Shown: piece after piece, positions 7,080 through 13,980 of the stretch
Position numbering within the stretch: position 1 is the first letter of the stretch
Layout of the letters: each line of letters opens with the position of its first letter
Assembly (NCBI GenBank): GCA_015232165.1
Contig: JADGAE010000020.1
Span: forward strand, 1-14,034
Direction of reading: 5' to 3'
Source of the DNA: Nitrospirota bacterium
GTDB lineage: Bacteria; Nitrospirota; Thermodesulfovibrionia; Thermodesulfovibrionales; Magnetobacteriaceae
DNA: 14,034 nucleotides
Position numbers and translations under genes: made by a program
The notes under the pieces: model-generated
What the model saw: the letters and a program-made list of their open reading frames with translations, nothing else
The model's database searches: none
What the model was told of the DNA's origin: nothing

Positions 7080-7273
7080 TCTCTAAGGGTAGGGCAATCG
7101 CATTTGAAATGATCATGATGTTTTTTATGTTAAAATAACCAATTTCCAACCTAATCAATATAGCACTTTACGGGGTCAAGGGGGCAGTGCTCCCTTGTAG
7201 AGGGGTCTGAGGGGGGACAAAGTCCCCCATTCTTTTCTTCTTCCGGTCAAATGCGATTGCCCTGTCTCTAAGG
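7080..7273 (+). repeat. MITE-like element, copy F, with 17-bp inverted ends and 9-bp flanking direct repeats
   Basis: Perfect 17-bp inverted repeats AGGGCAATCGCATTTGA (7091-7107) and its complement (7247-7263) enclose 173 bp. The 9-mer TCTCTAAGG occurs in direct orientation just outside both ends (7080-7088, 7265-7273), offset from the ends by two bases and one base, as expected for a target-site duplication. The termini differ from copies A, C, E and G, yet the core is the same: CGGGGTCAAGGGGG (7171-7184), stem CAAGGG/CCCTTG (7177-7197), stem GGGGGAC/GTCCCCC (7212-7228) and ATTCTTTTCTTCTTCC. Core orientation is +, antisense to the genes on both sides. No transposase is encoded. Confidence 0.8.
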
Positions 7274-7384
7274 TGTGCATAAGAAAGTTAGGGGTAGTGG
7301 ATTGCTGCAGGAATGCACCCTGATTGGGTCGGGCACAGGTACGGATGGGTACAAAATACCGTCTACTGTCATTGCCGTCAAAAC

Positions 7385-7402
7385 AGCAATACATTGATTG
7401 CT
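7385..7402 (-). terminator. Weak candidate terminator after the HDOD gene
   Basis: On the - strand, AGCAAT/ATTGCT forms a 6-bp stem with a 6-base loop just after the HDOD stop, followed by GTTTTG. The stem is AU-rich and the T-run short, so confidence is low. The rest of 7274-7408 holds no gene or other clear signal. Confidence 0.3.
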
Positions 7403-7408
7403 TCAAAG

Positions 7409-8254
7409 TCAGACCAGTTGTGCTGATACCTCGTCAACATCCTCGGAAAGACTTACAAGGTCGTCTCTGTCCAGGTCTAGTTCAAACAATGCCTGCTTAT
7501 ATGACAGCAGTTTATCGATACAAGCGCTGCTGTCAGAACCGGCCAGGCCCTGGCAGAAACTGATGCAATCGGCGATAAACAGGCATGCCGCAAGTCTTCT
7601 GTCGATTGGATTTCCATGGATGCTTATATCAGGGTTATGGTGATGCATTATTATGTTGCAGATATCATCCGTCAGGCCCATTGATTTTGCTATGATATAG
7701 CCCCCTACGGCGTGAGAGGTGTTGAACTCGCGGTCTTCAATCTCAACTATATCGGTATCGTTACCTAGTGCCATATCAATATCTTTGGCATAGGCTGGGA
7801 ATTTTCTTAACAAATACGGAGTGGCACAGTCGTGGAACAGACCGGCCATAAAGGCATGGTTGTCGGGGACATCCCGTAGTTTTTTGGCAATCAACGAGGC
7901 AACCCTGGCCACTAACATCGAATGGTTCCAGAATTTCTCCAGGACTGGATTGTCTATTTTTATTGCGTTTTTCATCGCAGATACGAGCACGATGCTTTTA
8001 AAGTTATTCAGGCCCAACACATTTATGGCACCTACGATTGAGTCACACTTGCGAACGGCAAAGAAAGGCGAGTTGGCCACTTTTAGTATCTGAGCTGACA
8101 GTGCCACGTCTTTACTTACAAGGTTGGCTATATTCTGTATGCTTACGTTGACCTTATTGATCTCGGCATTTAGCTCTACAAGTATCTTTGATTGAGTTGG
8201 TATACCAATGCTTTTTAATATGGCCTCTGTTTTTCTTATTTTTTCTACATCCAC
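7409..8254 (-). CDS. HDOD-domain protein
   Basis: A 281-residue soluble protein dominated by an HDOD domain (~12-215), a relative of HD phosphohydrolases used in bacterial signalling. Seen: the LSAQILKVANSPFF segment (52-65), INVLGLNNFKSIVLVSAM (77-94), NHSMLVARVASLIA (110-123), GLFHDCA (138-144), SHAVGGYIIA (180-189) and IIMHHHNPD (201-209). Histidines and aspartate at the HD-like positions (H111, H141, D142, H181) are present, but whether the protein is catalytic is unknown; most HDOD proteins are thought to act as scaffolds or regulators. I chose the GTG at 8254 because AGGGAG (8262-8267) lies 7 bp before it and the upstream gene stops one base earlier; the frame could extend to 8323, but that stretch overlaps the upstream gene. 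It is coupled to the 66-residue protein. Confidence 0.88.
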   Translation of the reverse strand: MDVEKIRKTEAILKSIGIPTQSKILVELNAEINKVNVSIQNIANLVSKDVALSAQILKVANSPFFAVRKCDSIVGAINVLGLNNFKSIVLVSAMKNAIKIDNPVLEKFWNHSMLVARVASLIAKKLRDVPDNHAFMAGLFHDCATPYLLRKFPAYAKDIDMALGNDTDIVEIEDREFNTSHAVGGYIIAKSMGLTDDICNIIMHHHNPDISIHGNPIDRRLAACLFIADCISFCQGLAGSDSSACIDKLLSYKQALFELDLDRDDLVSLSEDVDEVSAQLV

Positions 8255-8255
8255 A

Positions 8256-8456
8256 TCAACACTCCCTTTTGGTTTGTTGCAGCAGGTCCTTGAGGTATTT
8301 TGCCGCCTCGTCTTTGTCTGCACACTCCCTGATCAACCTCTTTGTATTGGGTATCCTGCAAAACGAGGTCACCGTACCGCTGTCTCGTGTGACAACCTCA
8401 ACGGCATAAATGGCACTGCCTATTATGAAATAGTGCTCCCTCCGTGTCTCTATCAT
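8256..8456 (-). CDS. Small uncharacterised protein (66 aa) coupled to the HDOD gene
   Basis: I do not recognise this family. The 66-residue product begins with probable beta strands (HYFIIGSAIYAVEVV and TVTSFCRIP) and ends in a probable helix (DEAAKYLKDLLQQ), with two cysteines in the body and one at the C-terminal residue. There is no signal peptide or membrane segment. Evidence that it is real: the ATG is preceded by AAGGAG (8464-8469) at 7-bp spacing, and its TGA is one base upstream of the HDOD GTG start, whose ribosome site lies within its last codons. This is classic translational coupling, so the product may act with the HDOD protein (inference). The 128-bp gap upstream to the NlpC/P60 gene may contain the promoter, but none is clear. 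Confidence 0.72.
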   Translation of the reverse strand: MIETRREHYFIIGSAIYAVEVVTRDSGTVTSFCRIPNTKRLIRECADKDEAAKYLKDLLQQTKREC

Positions 8457-8584
8457 AAGATGTCTCCTTACCTAATATGTTTCGGTTATAAATCGATAAA
8501 GATTTAATCCTGCCATTGATGACACCGTTAGCCTATAAATAATCGCACATAAGGACTTTTGTCTTGTCGTTGCCATACCGTCGT

Positions 8585-9199
8585 TCACTCGGAGTTCATC
8601 GAGTACTTTTTTCTGGCAAAGACCTCGTCCTTCCAGCGTCTGAAGGAATCAAATCTGTAGCGCCAGTAGTAGTACCAGCTTTCCGAGTTTGTTGAGCGTT
8701 CGATCACGCCGGCCTGACTTGATGCGTGGATAAAGCTGATGTGGTCAGGCGTGGTTTTGTTCACTACTCCGATATGATTCAATTGCCTTTTTGCGTCCTT
8801 AAAGAAGATTATGTCGCCGGGTCTTACGTCGTCTTTTTCTATCTTGTAGGTGCTTTCATATATCTTGTCCGTGCTGACGTAATAGGGCTTGAACTCGTAA
8901 TCGGACCCTGCTAGACTTTTTCTGATAACGGCACATATGAGGTGAGAGCAATCGGTGTAGGAGGAGTCATCATCGGGGTTTGCACCTAACTTATACTTGG
9001 CACCCAAAAACGACGACGACATCTGAGGGATATTGTCCCGAAGTATGTCATGGGGGGTCTTTGGCATTGGGGAAGGCTGTACCTGTTGTGGTGTTTCTTC
9101 CTTTGGGACAGGAGGCTTATATACATCCTCTCTGACAACAGTCTTCTTGGTGCAACCAAACACAAAGACAAACAATATAAACACAAAAACCTTTCTCAC
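8585..9199 (-). CDS. NlpC/P60-family lipoprotein (cell-wall endopeptidase)
   Basis: A 204-residue protein with a short lipoprotein signal: basic MRK, a hydrophobic stretch (4-14) and lipobox FVFGC with C16 the predicted lipidated cysteine. A Pro/Glu/Gln-rich linker (~28-48) precedes the NlpC/P60 domain (~52-185). The catalytic triad is visible: C84 in YTDCSHLI, H142 in NHIGVV and H158 in FIHASS; DVRPGDIIFF (124-133) is the usual strand before the histidine. Such enzymes cut peptide bonds in peptidoglycan stems, probably in the periplasm from the membrane. Start is GTG, with a weak ribosome site; a second GTG at codon 6 is possible but would lose the basic N-terminus. It starts 21 bp after the lysC stop and is likely at the end of that operon, though a functional link with amino acid synthesis is not evident. 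Confidence 0.88.
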   Translation of the reverse strand: MRKVFVFILFVFVFGCTKKTVVREDVYKPPVPKEETPQQVQPSPMPKTPHDILRDNIPQMSSSFLGAKYKLGANPDDDSSYTDCSHLICAVIRKSLAGSDYEFKPYYVSTDKIYESTYKIEKDDVRPGDIIFFKDAKRQLNHIGVVNKTTPDHISFIHASSQAGVIERSTNSESWYYYWRYRFDSFRRWKDEVFARKKYSMNSE

Positions 9200-9220
9200 C
9201 TGCCTATCGATCTCTATTTC

Positions 9221-10435
9221 TTAATCTAGTTCAAAGGCCTTATGCAACTCTCTTACGGCCAGCTCTGTATACTTGCCGTCTATGACACACGACAGTTTTA
9301 TCTCCGAGGTGCTGATCATCATGATATTGATGTTGTTATCCGACAGGGTCTTAAACATCCTTGCCGCCACGCCACAGTGTGTCCTCATGCCCACTCCGAC
9401 GATGGAGACCTTGGCGATGTCATCGTTTACGACCACTCCCCTGGCACCCAGTGAGTCGGCCAGCGTCTTTGTGGCATCTATGGCCGGTCTCTGGTCGGCC
9501 TTTGTCACCGTAAACGATATATCGGTAGACTTACCATCGGTGCTGACGTTTTGCACGATCATATCGACAACGATAGCCTTCTCCGCAAGGGTTGTAAAGA
9601 TTGTCGCGGCAATCCCCGGTCGGTCGGGCACATCCGCTATGGTTATCTTGACCTGATTCTTGTCGTGTGCTACTCCTGAAACAACAACGTTCTCCATACC
9701 TAAATCCTCCTTGACTACGAGCGTACCCGGTAAAAAATTAAAACTCGAACGTACCACCACCGGTACTTCATATTTTTTCGCATACTCCACAGACCTTGTT
9801 TGCAACACCTTTGCCCCAAGACTGGCCAGCTCCAGCATCTCGTCATACGATATCTTGTCCAGTTTTCTGGCGCTATTGACGATGTTGGGGTCGGCGGTGT
9901 AGACGCCATCGACATCGGTGTATATCTCGCACAGGTCTGCATTAAGGGCAGCGGCCACCGCCACCGCGGTCAGGTCGGAACCACCCCTGCCAAGCGTGGT
10001 AACATCAGAGGTCTCGCTCGTTATTCCCTGGAAGCCCGCAATCACGGCTATATAGCCCTTTTGTATGGCGTCCTTGACACGCTCCCCGGTTACCTTTTCT
10101 ATCTTTGCCTTGGTGTAGGCGGTATCGGTCAATATCCCAACCTGTCGACCGGTTAAGGAGAGCGCCTTTTGGCCGAGATTCTCTATGGCCATTGCCACCA
10201 GTGAGGCGCTGACACGCTCTCCGGTTGACAGGAGCATGTCCAGTTCCCTTTCGACGGGGACAGGATTTACGGACCTGGCCAGCTCTATCAGTCTGTCCGT
10301 CTCTCCAGACATGGCAGAGACAATTATCACTACGTCGTTACCTTCCCTCTTGCAGGCCACCGCTCGCTGTGCAACCGCCCTCATCCGCTCTACGCTGCCA
10401 ACGGAGGTTCCGCCGTATTTTTGTACAATCAGCAT
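9221..10435 (-). CDS. lysC: Aspartate kinase (aspartokinase)
   Basis: A 404-residue monofunctional aspartokinase, phosphorylating L-aspartate with ATP in the first step to lysine, threonine, methionine and diaminopimelate. The N-terminal amino-acid-kinase domain shows KYGGTSVG (6-13), a TGERVSA loop (71-77), GRGGSDLTA (149-157) and [11 protein letters not shown] (173-183). Two ACT domains follow (~262-335 with [14 protein letters not shown]; ~342-404 with [15 protein letters not shown]), the usual site of feedback inhibition by lysine and/or threonine. Length and domain order match the Bacillus/Corynebacterium alpha-type enzymes. ATG start has GGGAAG about 10 bp upstream. It lies 48 bp after the apgM-like gene and 21 bp before the lipoprotein gene, on one strand, so an operon is likely. 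No lysine riboswitch or T-box is visible. Confidence 0.97.
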   Translation of the reverse strand: MLIVQKYGGTSVGSVERMRAVAQRAVACKREGNDVVIIVSAMSGETDRLIELARSVNPVPVERELDMLLSTGERVSASLVAMAIENLGQKALSLTGRQVGILTDTAYTKAKIEKVTGERVKDAIQKGYIAVIAGFQGITSETSDVTTLGRGGSDLTAVAVAAALNADLCEIYTDVDGVYTADPNIVNSARKLDKISYDEMLELASLGAKVLQTRSVEYAKKYEVPVVVRSSFNFLPGTLVVKEDLGMENVVVSGVAHDKNQVKITIADVPDRPGIAATIFTTLAEKAIVVDMIVQNVSTDGKSTDISFTVTKADQRPAIDATKTLADSLGARGVVVNDDIAKVSIVGVGMRTHCGVAARMFKTLSDNNINIMMISTSEIKLSCVIDGKYTELAVRELHKAFELD

Positions 10436-10483
10436 TAAGTTAAGTCTTCCCTTCTATTGATTTATCCCGAAACTCTGTTTAGA

Positions 10484-11770
10484 TTATTCGTTTAGATTAC
10501 TCTGTTGTTGCGGACTTATGAAGTAGTCCATCAGTCTGTGACCTTCGTCAAAGGTCATGATATCCTTCATTGTAGCGATACCCTCGTCATAGGACAGGTT
10601 GCCGTTGTCTTTGGGGTGACGGCTGTCATAGACTACAAACGGGACGGGTTCATCGGTGTGGGTCTTGAGGCTGAGGGGCGTGGCATGGTCCGGCATCAAC
10701 AACACCCTGTAGTCGTCCTTGAGGTCCTTCAGGGCCTCCATGACATTGCCTACCACCAGGCGGTCAAAGTCCTCGATAGCCTTGAGCTTGTCATCCAGTC
10801 TGCCGGAGTGTCCTGCCTCATCTGGGGCCTCCACGTGTATGTACACAAAGTCAACGTCCTTTAGGGCCTCCACGCCATAAGCGGCCTTACCTGCGTAGTT
10901 TGTATCCAGATAGCCCGTAGCCCCGGGCACCTTGATTATATTAAATCCGGCGCACACACCCAAGCCGCGTGTGAGGTCTACGGCACTAATCAGGGAGCCT
11001 TCGATCCCGTATTTTTCCTTAAATAGCGGCATGTTGGGTCTCCTGCCCTGTCCCCACAGCCAGATGCTGTTGGCGATACGTTTGCCCTCTTGTCTTCTCC
11101 TTGCGTTTACGGGGTGATCCCTCAACACATCTATTGATCTATACATGGCATCCAGGATGAGTCTGTTGGCGTCGCCGGTGGGCAAGAACCCTGATGCCTC
11201 TCTGCCGGTTATGTCGTGTGGGGGGGTGCAATTGAGGTTAACGTAGTCCTCGGCCTCTTTATCGTCTTTGGTCTTTAAACGCATGAGGTGGCGGTAACTC
11301 ACGCCATGATGAAATTTTATACGGTCGTCTGATAGTTTTTCGTTGAGGCTGTCGATGAGTGCTTTGGCATCTTCGGTGCTTATGTGCCCCGAGCTGTAGT
11401 CCTCCATGAGCGTCTTGTCCGACCATCCACCGCCATGTTCGCCCTTGATATCGGGAGCGCCAAAATTTAGGCACACGAGATTGCATCTGAATGCCACATC
11501 GGTTGGTTCCAGCGATATCCCCATGCTTGCGGCTTCCAGCGGTGCCCTGCCACAGTAGTATAGTGCCGGGTCATATCCCAATATGCACAGATTTGCCACA
11601 TCCGATCCGGGGGGAAAACCGTTCGGCACCGTCCGCACAACACCTACTTCACCGGTTGAGGCCAGCCTGTCCATGTTGACCGTAACAGCCTTTTGCAGCG
11701 GGGTTAGCCCGCCCAGGGCATCATTGGGTCTGTCGGCCATTCCATCGCCTATTAGTACAACGTACTTCAT
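10484..11770 (-). CDS. Archaeal-type cofactor-independent phosphoglycerate mutase family; possible homoserine kinase
   Basis: A 428-residue member of the alkaline phosphatase superfamily, ApgM branch. Metal and catalytic residues are seen: D9-G10 in IGDGMAD, S56 in PPGSDVANL (the phosphorylated serine), HVEAPDEAGHSG (312-323; D317, H321), MPDHATP (359-365; D361, H362) and H371. By family it would interconvert 2- and 3-phosphoglycerate. However, members of this branch that are linked to threonine genes have been proposed to be homoserine kinases (TIGRFAM 'proposed homoserine kinase'), and this gene lies 48 bp upstream of lysC. Sequence alone cannot separate the two roles. ATG start, weak ribosome site. 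It begins 41 bp after the 3' end of tRNA-Asn with no terminator between, so it may be transcribed from the tRNA promoter. The symbol apgM would be a family name only. Confidence 0.88.
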   Translation of the reverse strand: MKYVVLIGDGMADRPNDALGGLTPLQKAVTVNMDRLASTGEVGVVRTVPNGFPPGSDVANLCILGYDPALYYCGRAPLEAASMGISLEPTDVAFRCNLVCLNFGAPDIKGEHGGGWSDKTLMEDYSSGHISTEDAKALIDSLNEKLSDDRIKFHHGVSYRHLMRLKTKDDKEAEDYVNLNCTPPHDITGREASGFLPTGDANRLILDAMYRSIDVLRDHPVNARRRQEGKRIANSIWLWGQGRRPNMPLFKEKYGIEGSLISAVDLTRGLGVCAGFNIIKVPGATGYLDTNYAGKAAYGVEALKDVDFVYIHVEAPDEAGHSGRLDDKLKAIEDFDRLVVGNVMEALKDLKDDYRVLLMPDHATPLSLKTHTDEPVPFVVYDSRHPKDNGNLSYDEGIATMKDIMTFDEGHRLMDYFISPQQQSNLNE

Positions 11771-11811
11771 CTCATAGTTTATTCAATGGGGGCTTGGACT
11801 CCTTATTATTT

Positions 11812-11887
11812 TGGCTCCTGAGGAGGGATTCGAACCCCCGACCAAGTGATTAACAGTCACCCGCTCTGCCGGCTGAGCTACCCAGGA
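11812..11887 (-). tRNA. tRNA-Asn (anticodon GUU)
   Basis: A 76-nt class I tRNA on the - strand, including encoded CCA (11814-11812). Acceptor stem UCCUGGG/CUCAGGA has one G-U pair; the discriminator is G73. D arm GCUCAGCCGGCAGAGC, anticodon loop CUGUUAA (anticodon GUU) and T arm GGGGG-TTCGAAT-CCCTC are all standard. It precedes the apgM-like gene on the same strand. Confidence 0.97.
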
Positions 11888-11910
11888 ACATTCTTAACGT
11901 CTATGCTCTT

Positions 11911-11939
11911 ATTATAGATATCGTTGAGTTGTTTGTCAA
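11911..11939 (-). promoter_or_regulatory. Consensus sigma-70 promoter for tRNA-Asn
   Basis: On the - strand, TTGACA (11939-11934), a 17-bp spacer and TATAAT (11916-11911): an exact match to the sigma-70 consensus in both boxes and optimal spacing. The expected start is near 11904, giving a ~17-nt leader before the tRNA. It may also supply the downstream apgM-like, lysC and lipoprotein genes. Confidence 0.88.
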
Positions 11940-12027
11940 GTGTGTGTGCATAAAAATTTAAGCACCCCCTATCCAACAACAGACAGTACACGGAAGCAAG
12001 TAAACGAGCATAAGTAGCCATAACAAG

Positions 12028-12107
12028 CAGGAAGAAAGGGGACCAGCACCCTCGACCCCATTAAAATGCCGTGTATCTTGTAGTTAATCAAATCGAAACG
12101 CGCTATA
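12028..12107 (-). repeat. MITE-like repeat, copy E, truncated
   Basis: The right terminus AATCGAAACGCGCTATA (12091-12107) and the adjoining GTAGTTAATC match copy C. The core is reduced to the GACCCCATTAAAA end joined directly to GAAGAAAGGGGACCAG, so most of the hairpin part and the other terminus are missing. It ends 5 bp from the stop codon of the M20 peptidase gene. A deletion derivative of the TATAGCGCG family. The remainder of 11940-12027 shows nothing clear. Confidence 0.65.
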
Positions 12108-12112
12108 TTCCC

Positions 12113-13243
12113 TTATCTCTGCGCTAATGATGCCAAAACTTCAAGGATGAGTAGGCTGCCTTTTATGAGGTCGGTGGTGTAGATGTATTCTTCGGCGGTA
12201 TGGGGTTTTTGCATACCGGTGGATAGCGGGATGGCCATTATCCCATGCTGGTTGAATATATTGGCGTCCGAACCTCCACCCGACTTTACATAAACCGGCG
12301 CTATCTGACAGCGACTAATGGCAGCGCTTATGAGTTCAACAAACGGCTCTTCAGCGTTAAAACTGTAGCCTCCGTACATGATTTCGTGCTTGATTGCCAG
12401 CTTGACCTGATTTTTTCGGGCAATGTCTCTTGCCGTATTAAAGGTGGTCTCCATAAGTTTTTCCAGGGCACTTGGGGTAAGACTTCTAAACTCACCATCG
12501 ACGACGGTCTCAACGGGGACGATGTTCGTGGCGCTGCCCCCGCGGATAACCCCTACGTTGGCAGTGGTGTCGGAGTTGACCCGACCATCGGTTATGGCGG
12601 ACATTATCCTGGCCGCGGCGATGATTGAGTTGGTGCCCTTTTCGGGTTCTATGCCTGCATGTGCCGCCCTGCCAGTGATCGTCATCCGATATACAACGTG
12701 GGTGGGGGCGGCCAGGACGACACGTCCAACCTCCCCACTGCTGTCCAGCACCAGTGCGTAACGACTCCTTATCTTGCCGTAATCAACCTGCTTGGCCCCG
12801 TACAGTCCCCTCTCCTCTGCCGAGGTAAAGAGCACCTCGATGTCCCCGTGGGGCAGGCCGGTCTCCTCAAGCACGGTGAGGGCCTCCAGGATTTCGGCTA
12901 TCCCGCTCTTGTCATCCGCCCCAAGGATGGTAGCCCCATTGGAGGCAATGACTCCGTCCTTGTGGTTGTAACTGTCGGTGGTGGGGGTGGGTTGCACCGT
13001 GTCCATGTGGGCACTTAACAACAACGAATTGGCACCCGCTATATTGCCCCGCTTTCGCGCCAATATGTTAAATGAATGTTGATAGTCAAGCGTCTCAACC
13101 TCAAATGAAAGGCCCCGCAACATCTCAACAAGCCGTATGCCTATCTCCTGCTCCTGAAACGACGGTGACGGTATCTCAACCAGAGACTTAAACGTCTCGA
13201 TGACGCGCGTTTCGTTTATGAGGTTGGTGTTTATGACGTCCAC
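12113..13243 (-). CDS. M20-family peptidase, PepT-like
   Basis: A 376-residue di-zinc aminopeptidase-type enzyme of family M20, closest to the peptidase T-like group. Predicted metal ligands and catalytic residues: H79 and D81 in AHMDTV, D110 in GADDKSG (bridging), E143/E144 in SAEERGLYG (E143 likely base), D167 in LDSSG and H348 in KPHTAEEY. The dimerisation/lid domain (~180-290) includes GRAAHAGIEPEKG. Length and order are normal; no signal peptide, so it is cytoplasmic. It probably trims di- or tripeptides; the exact substrate is unknown. The GTG start is 3 bp after the yggS-like stop, with GGTAAG just upstream and no in-frame ATG nearby, so the pair is probably coupled. True PepT (tripeptidase) is an alternative, but the sequence looks more like the broader PepT-like set. 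Confidence 0.9.
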   Translation of the reverse strand: MDVINTNLINETRVIETFKSLVEIPSPSFQEQEIGIRLVEMLRGLSFEVETLDYQHSFNILARKRGNIAGANSLLLSAHMDTVQPTPTTDSYNHKDGVIASNGATILGADDKSGIAEILEALTVLEETGLPHGDIEVLFTSAEERGLYGAKQVDYGKIRSRYALVLDSSGEVGRVVLAAPTHVVYRMTITGRAAHAGIEPEKGTNSIIAAARIMSAITDGRVNSDTTANVGVIRGGSATNIVPVETVVDGEFRSLTPSALEKLMETTFNTARDIARKNQVKLAIKHEIMYGGYSFNAEEPFVELISAAISRCQIAPVYVKSGGGSDANIFNQHGIMAIPLSTGMQKPHTAEEYIYTTDLIKGSLLILEVLASLAQR

Positions 13244-13246
13244 GTC

Positions 13247-13948
13247 TTACCGCTGACCAAAGATGGCGGTACCGACCCTGACCATCGTAGCGCCCTCCTC
13301 GATGGCGACCTCATAGTCGTTGGACATCCCCATTGAGAGTTCAAGGTCCTTGTAACCCATGCCATAGATGGTCTCTCTGAGCTGATTCAACTGCCTGAAG
13401 TACAGCCTGACCTCTTGTGGGTTGTCAAGATACGGCGGGATGGTCATCAGCCCCTCCAGGCGCACATGGTTCAGGGCCGCGATGTTATCAACCAACGCCG
13501 GCACCATCTCCGGATCGACGCCGCTTTTGGTGTGTTCATCGGCCAACTTCACCTGTATGAGGACACGCTGTACCTTGCCAAGTCTTGCGGCGTAAAGGTC
13601 TATGTCTCGTGCAAGCTCCAGGCTATCCAGGCAGTGGATGACGTCAAAGAGGCCCACGGCATGTCTGACCTTGTTTCTCTGCAGGTGGCCTATCAGGTGC
13701 CATGACAGCCGGGTTGCGGATTGGTCGTTGGTAGATGTCTCGATCTTTTTCACCGCCTCCTGGATGTAGCTCTCCCCAAAATGCCTCAAACCAACGTCTA
13801 TGGCCTGTTCAATGGCTGTCATCGGGATATGCTTGCTGACGGCGATGAGCTTGACCTCCTCGGGGCTCCTGCCGGCACGCATGGCCGCATAGGAGATGCG
13901 CTTGTATATGTGGTTTACCCTCTCTATGAGTGAAGTGTTATCCGGCAT
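13247..13948 (-). CDS. yggS: YggS/PROSC-type PLP homeostasis protein
   Basis: A 233-residue pyridoxal-phosphate-binding protein with an alanine-racemase-like single TIM barrel. Seen: LIAVSKH with K39 the expected Schiff-base lysine, HFGESYIQEA (56-65), WHLIGHLQRNK (83-93), VDPEM segment, EGLMTIPP and the C-terminal phosphate-binding stretch SMGMSNDYEVAIEEGATMVRVGTAIFG. The family controls free PLP levels and affects amino-acid and keto-acid pools; it has no known catalytic reaction. The ATG at 13948 is preferred; a TTG at 13963 would add five residues, and neither has a clear ribosome site. It begins 30 bp after a mobile repeat (from 13978) and is the first gene of a two-gene unit with the M20 peptidase. 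The usual neighbours yggT or proC are not here. Confidence 0.93.
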   Translation of the reverse strand: MPDNTSLIERVNHIYKRISYAAMRAGRSPEEVKLIAVSKHIPMTAIEQAIDVGLRHFGESYIQEAVKKIETSTNDQSATRLSWHLIGHLQRNKVRHAVGLFDVIHCLDSLELARDIDLYAARLGKVQRVLIQVKLADEHTKSGVDPEMVPALVDNIAALNHVRLEGLMTIPPYLDNPQEVRLYFRQLNQLRETIYGMGYKDLELSMGMSNDYEVAIEEGATMVRVGTAIFGQR

Positions 13949-13966
13949 TGTAATTATTTTCAAACA

Positions 13967-13980
13967 AAACTATATAGTTT
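13967..13980. promoter_or_regulatory. 14-bp perfect palindrome upstream of yggS
   Basis: AAACTATATAGTTT is a perfect palindrome located 19 bp before the yggS ATG and overlapping the tip of the repeat beginning at 13978. It could be an operator or part of a promoter, or merely the AT-rich insertion target of the repeat. Function unknown. Confidence 0.3.

Noticed and set aside
7176..7406. 76-codon - strand frame across element F
   Set aside because: Also begins in unannotated spacer and ends in the repeat core; no ribosome site, no recognisable domain.
8255..8323. N-terminal extension of the HDOD protein to 8323
   Set aside because: It overlaps the 66-residue gene in another frame, lacks a ribosome site, and the coupled GTG at 8254 has a well-spaced AGGGAG.
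10436..10483. Lysine riboswitch or T-box leader before lysC
   Set aside because: The 48-bp gap is far too short for either RNA, and no T-box sequence or long leader is seen before the apgM-like gene.
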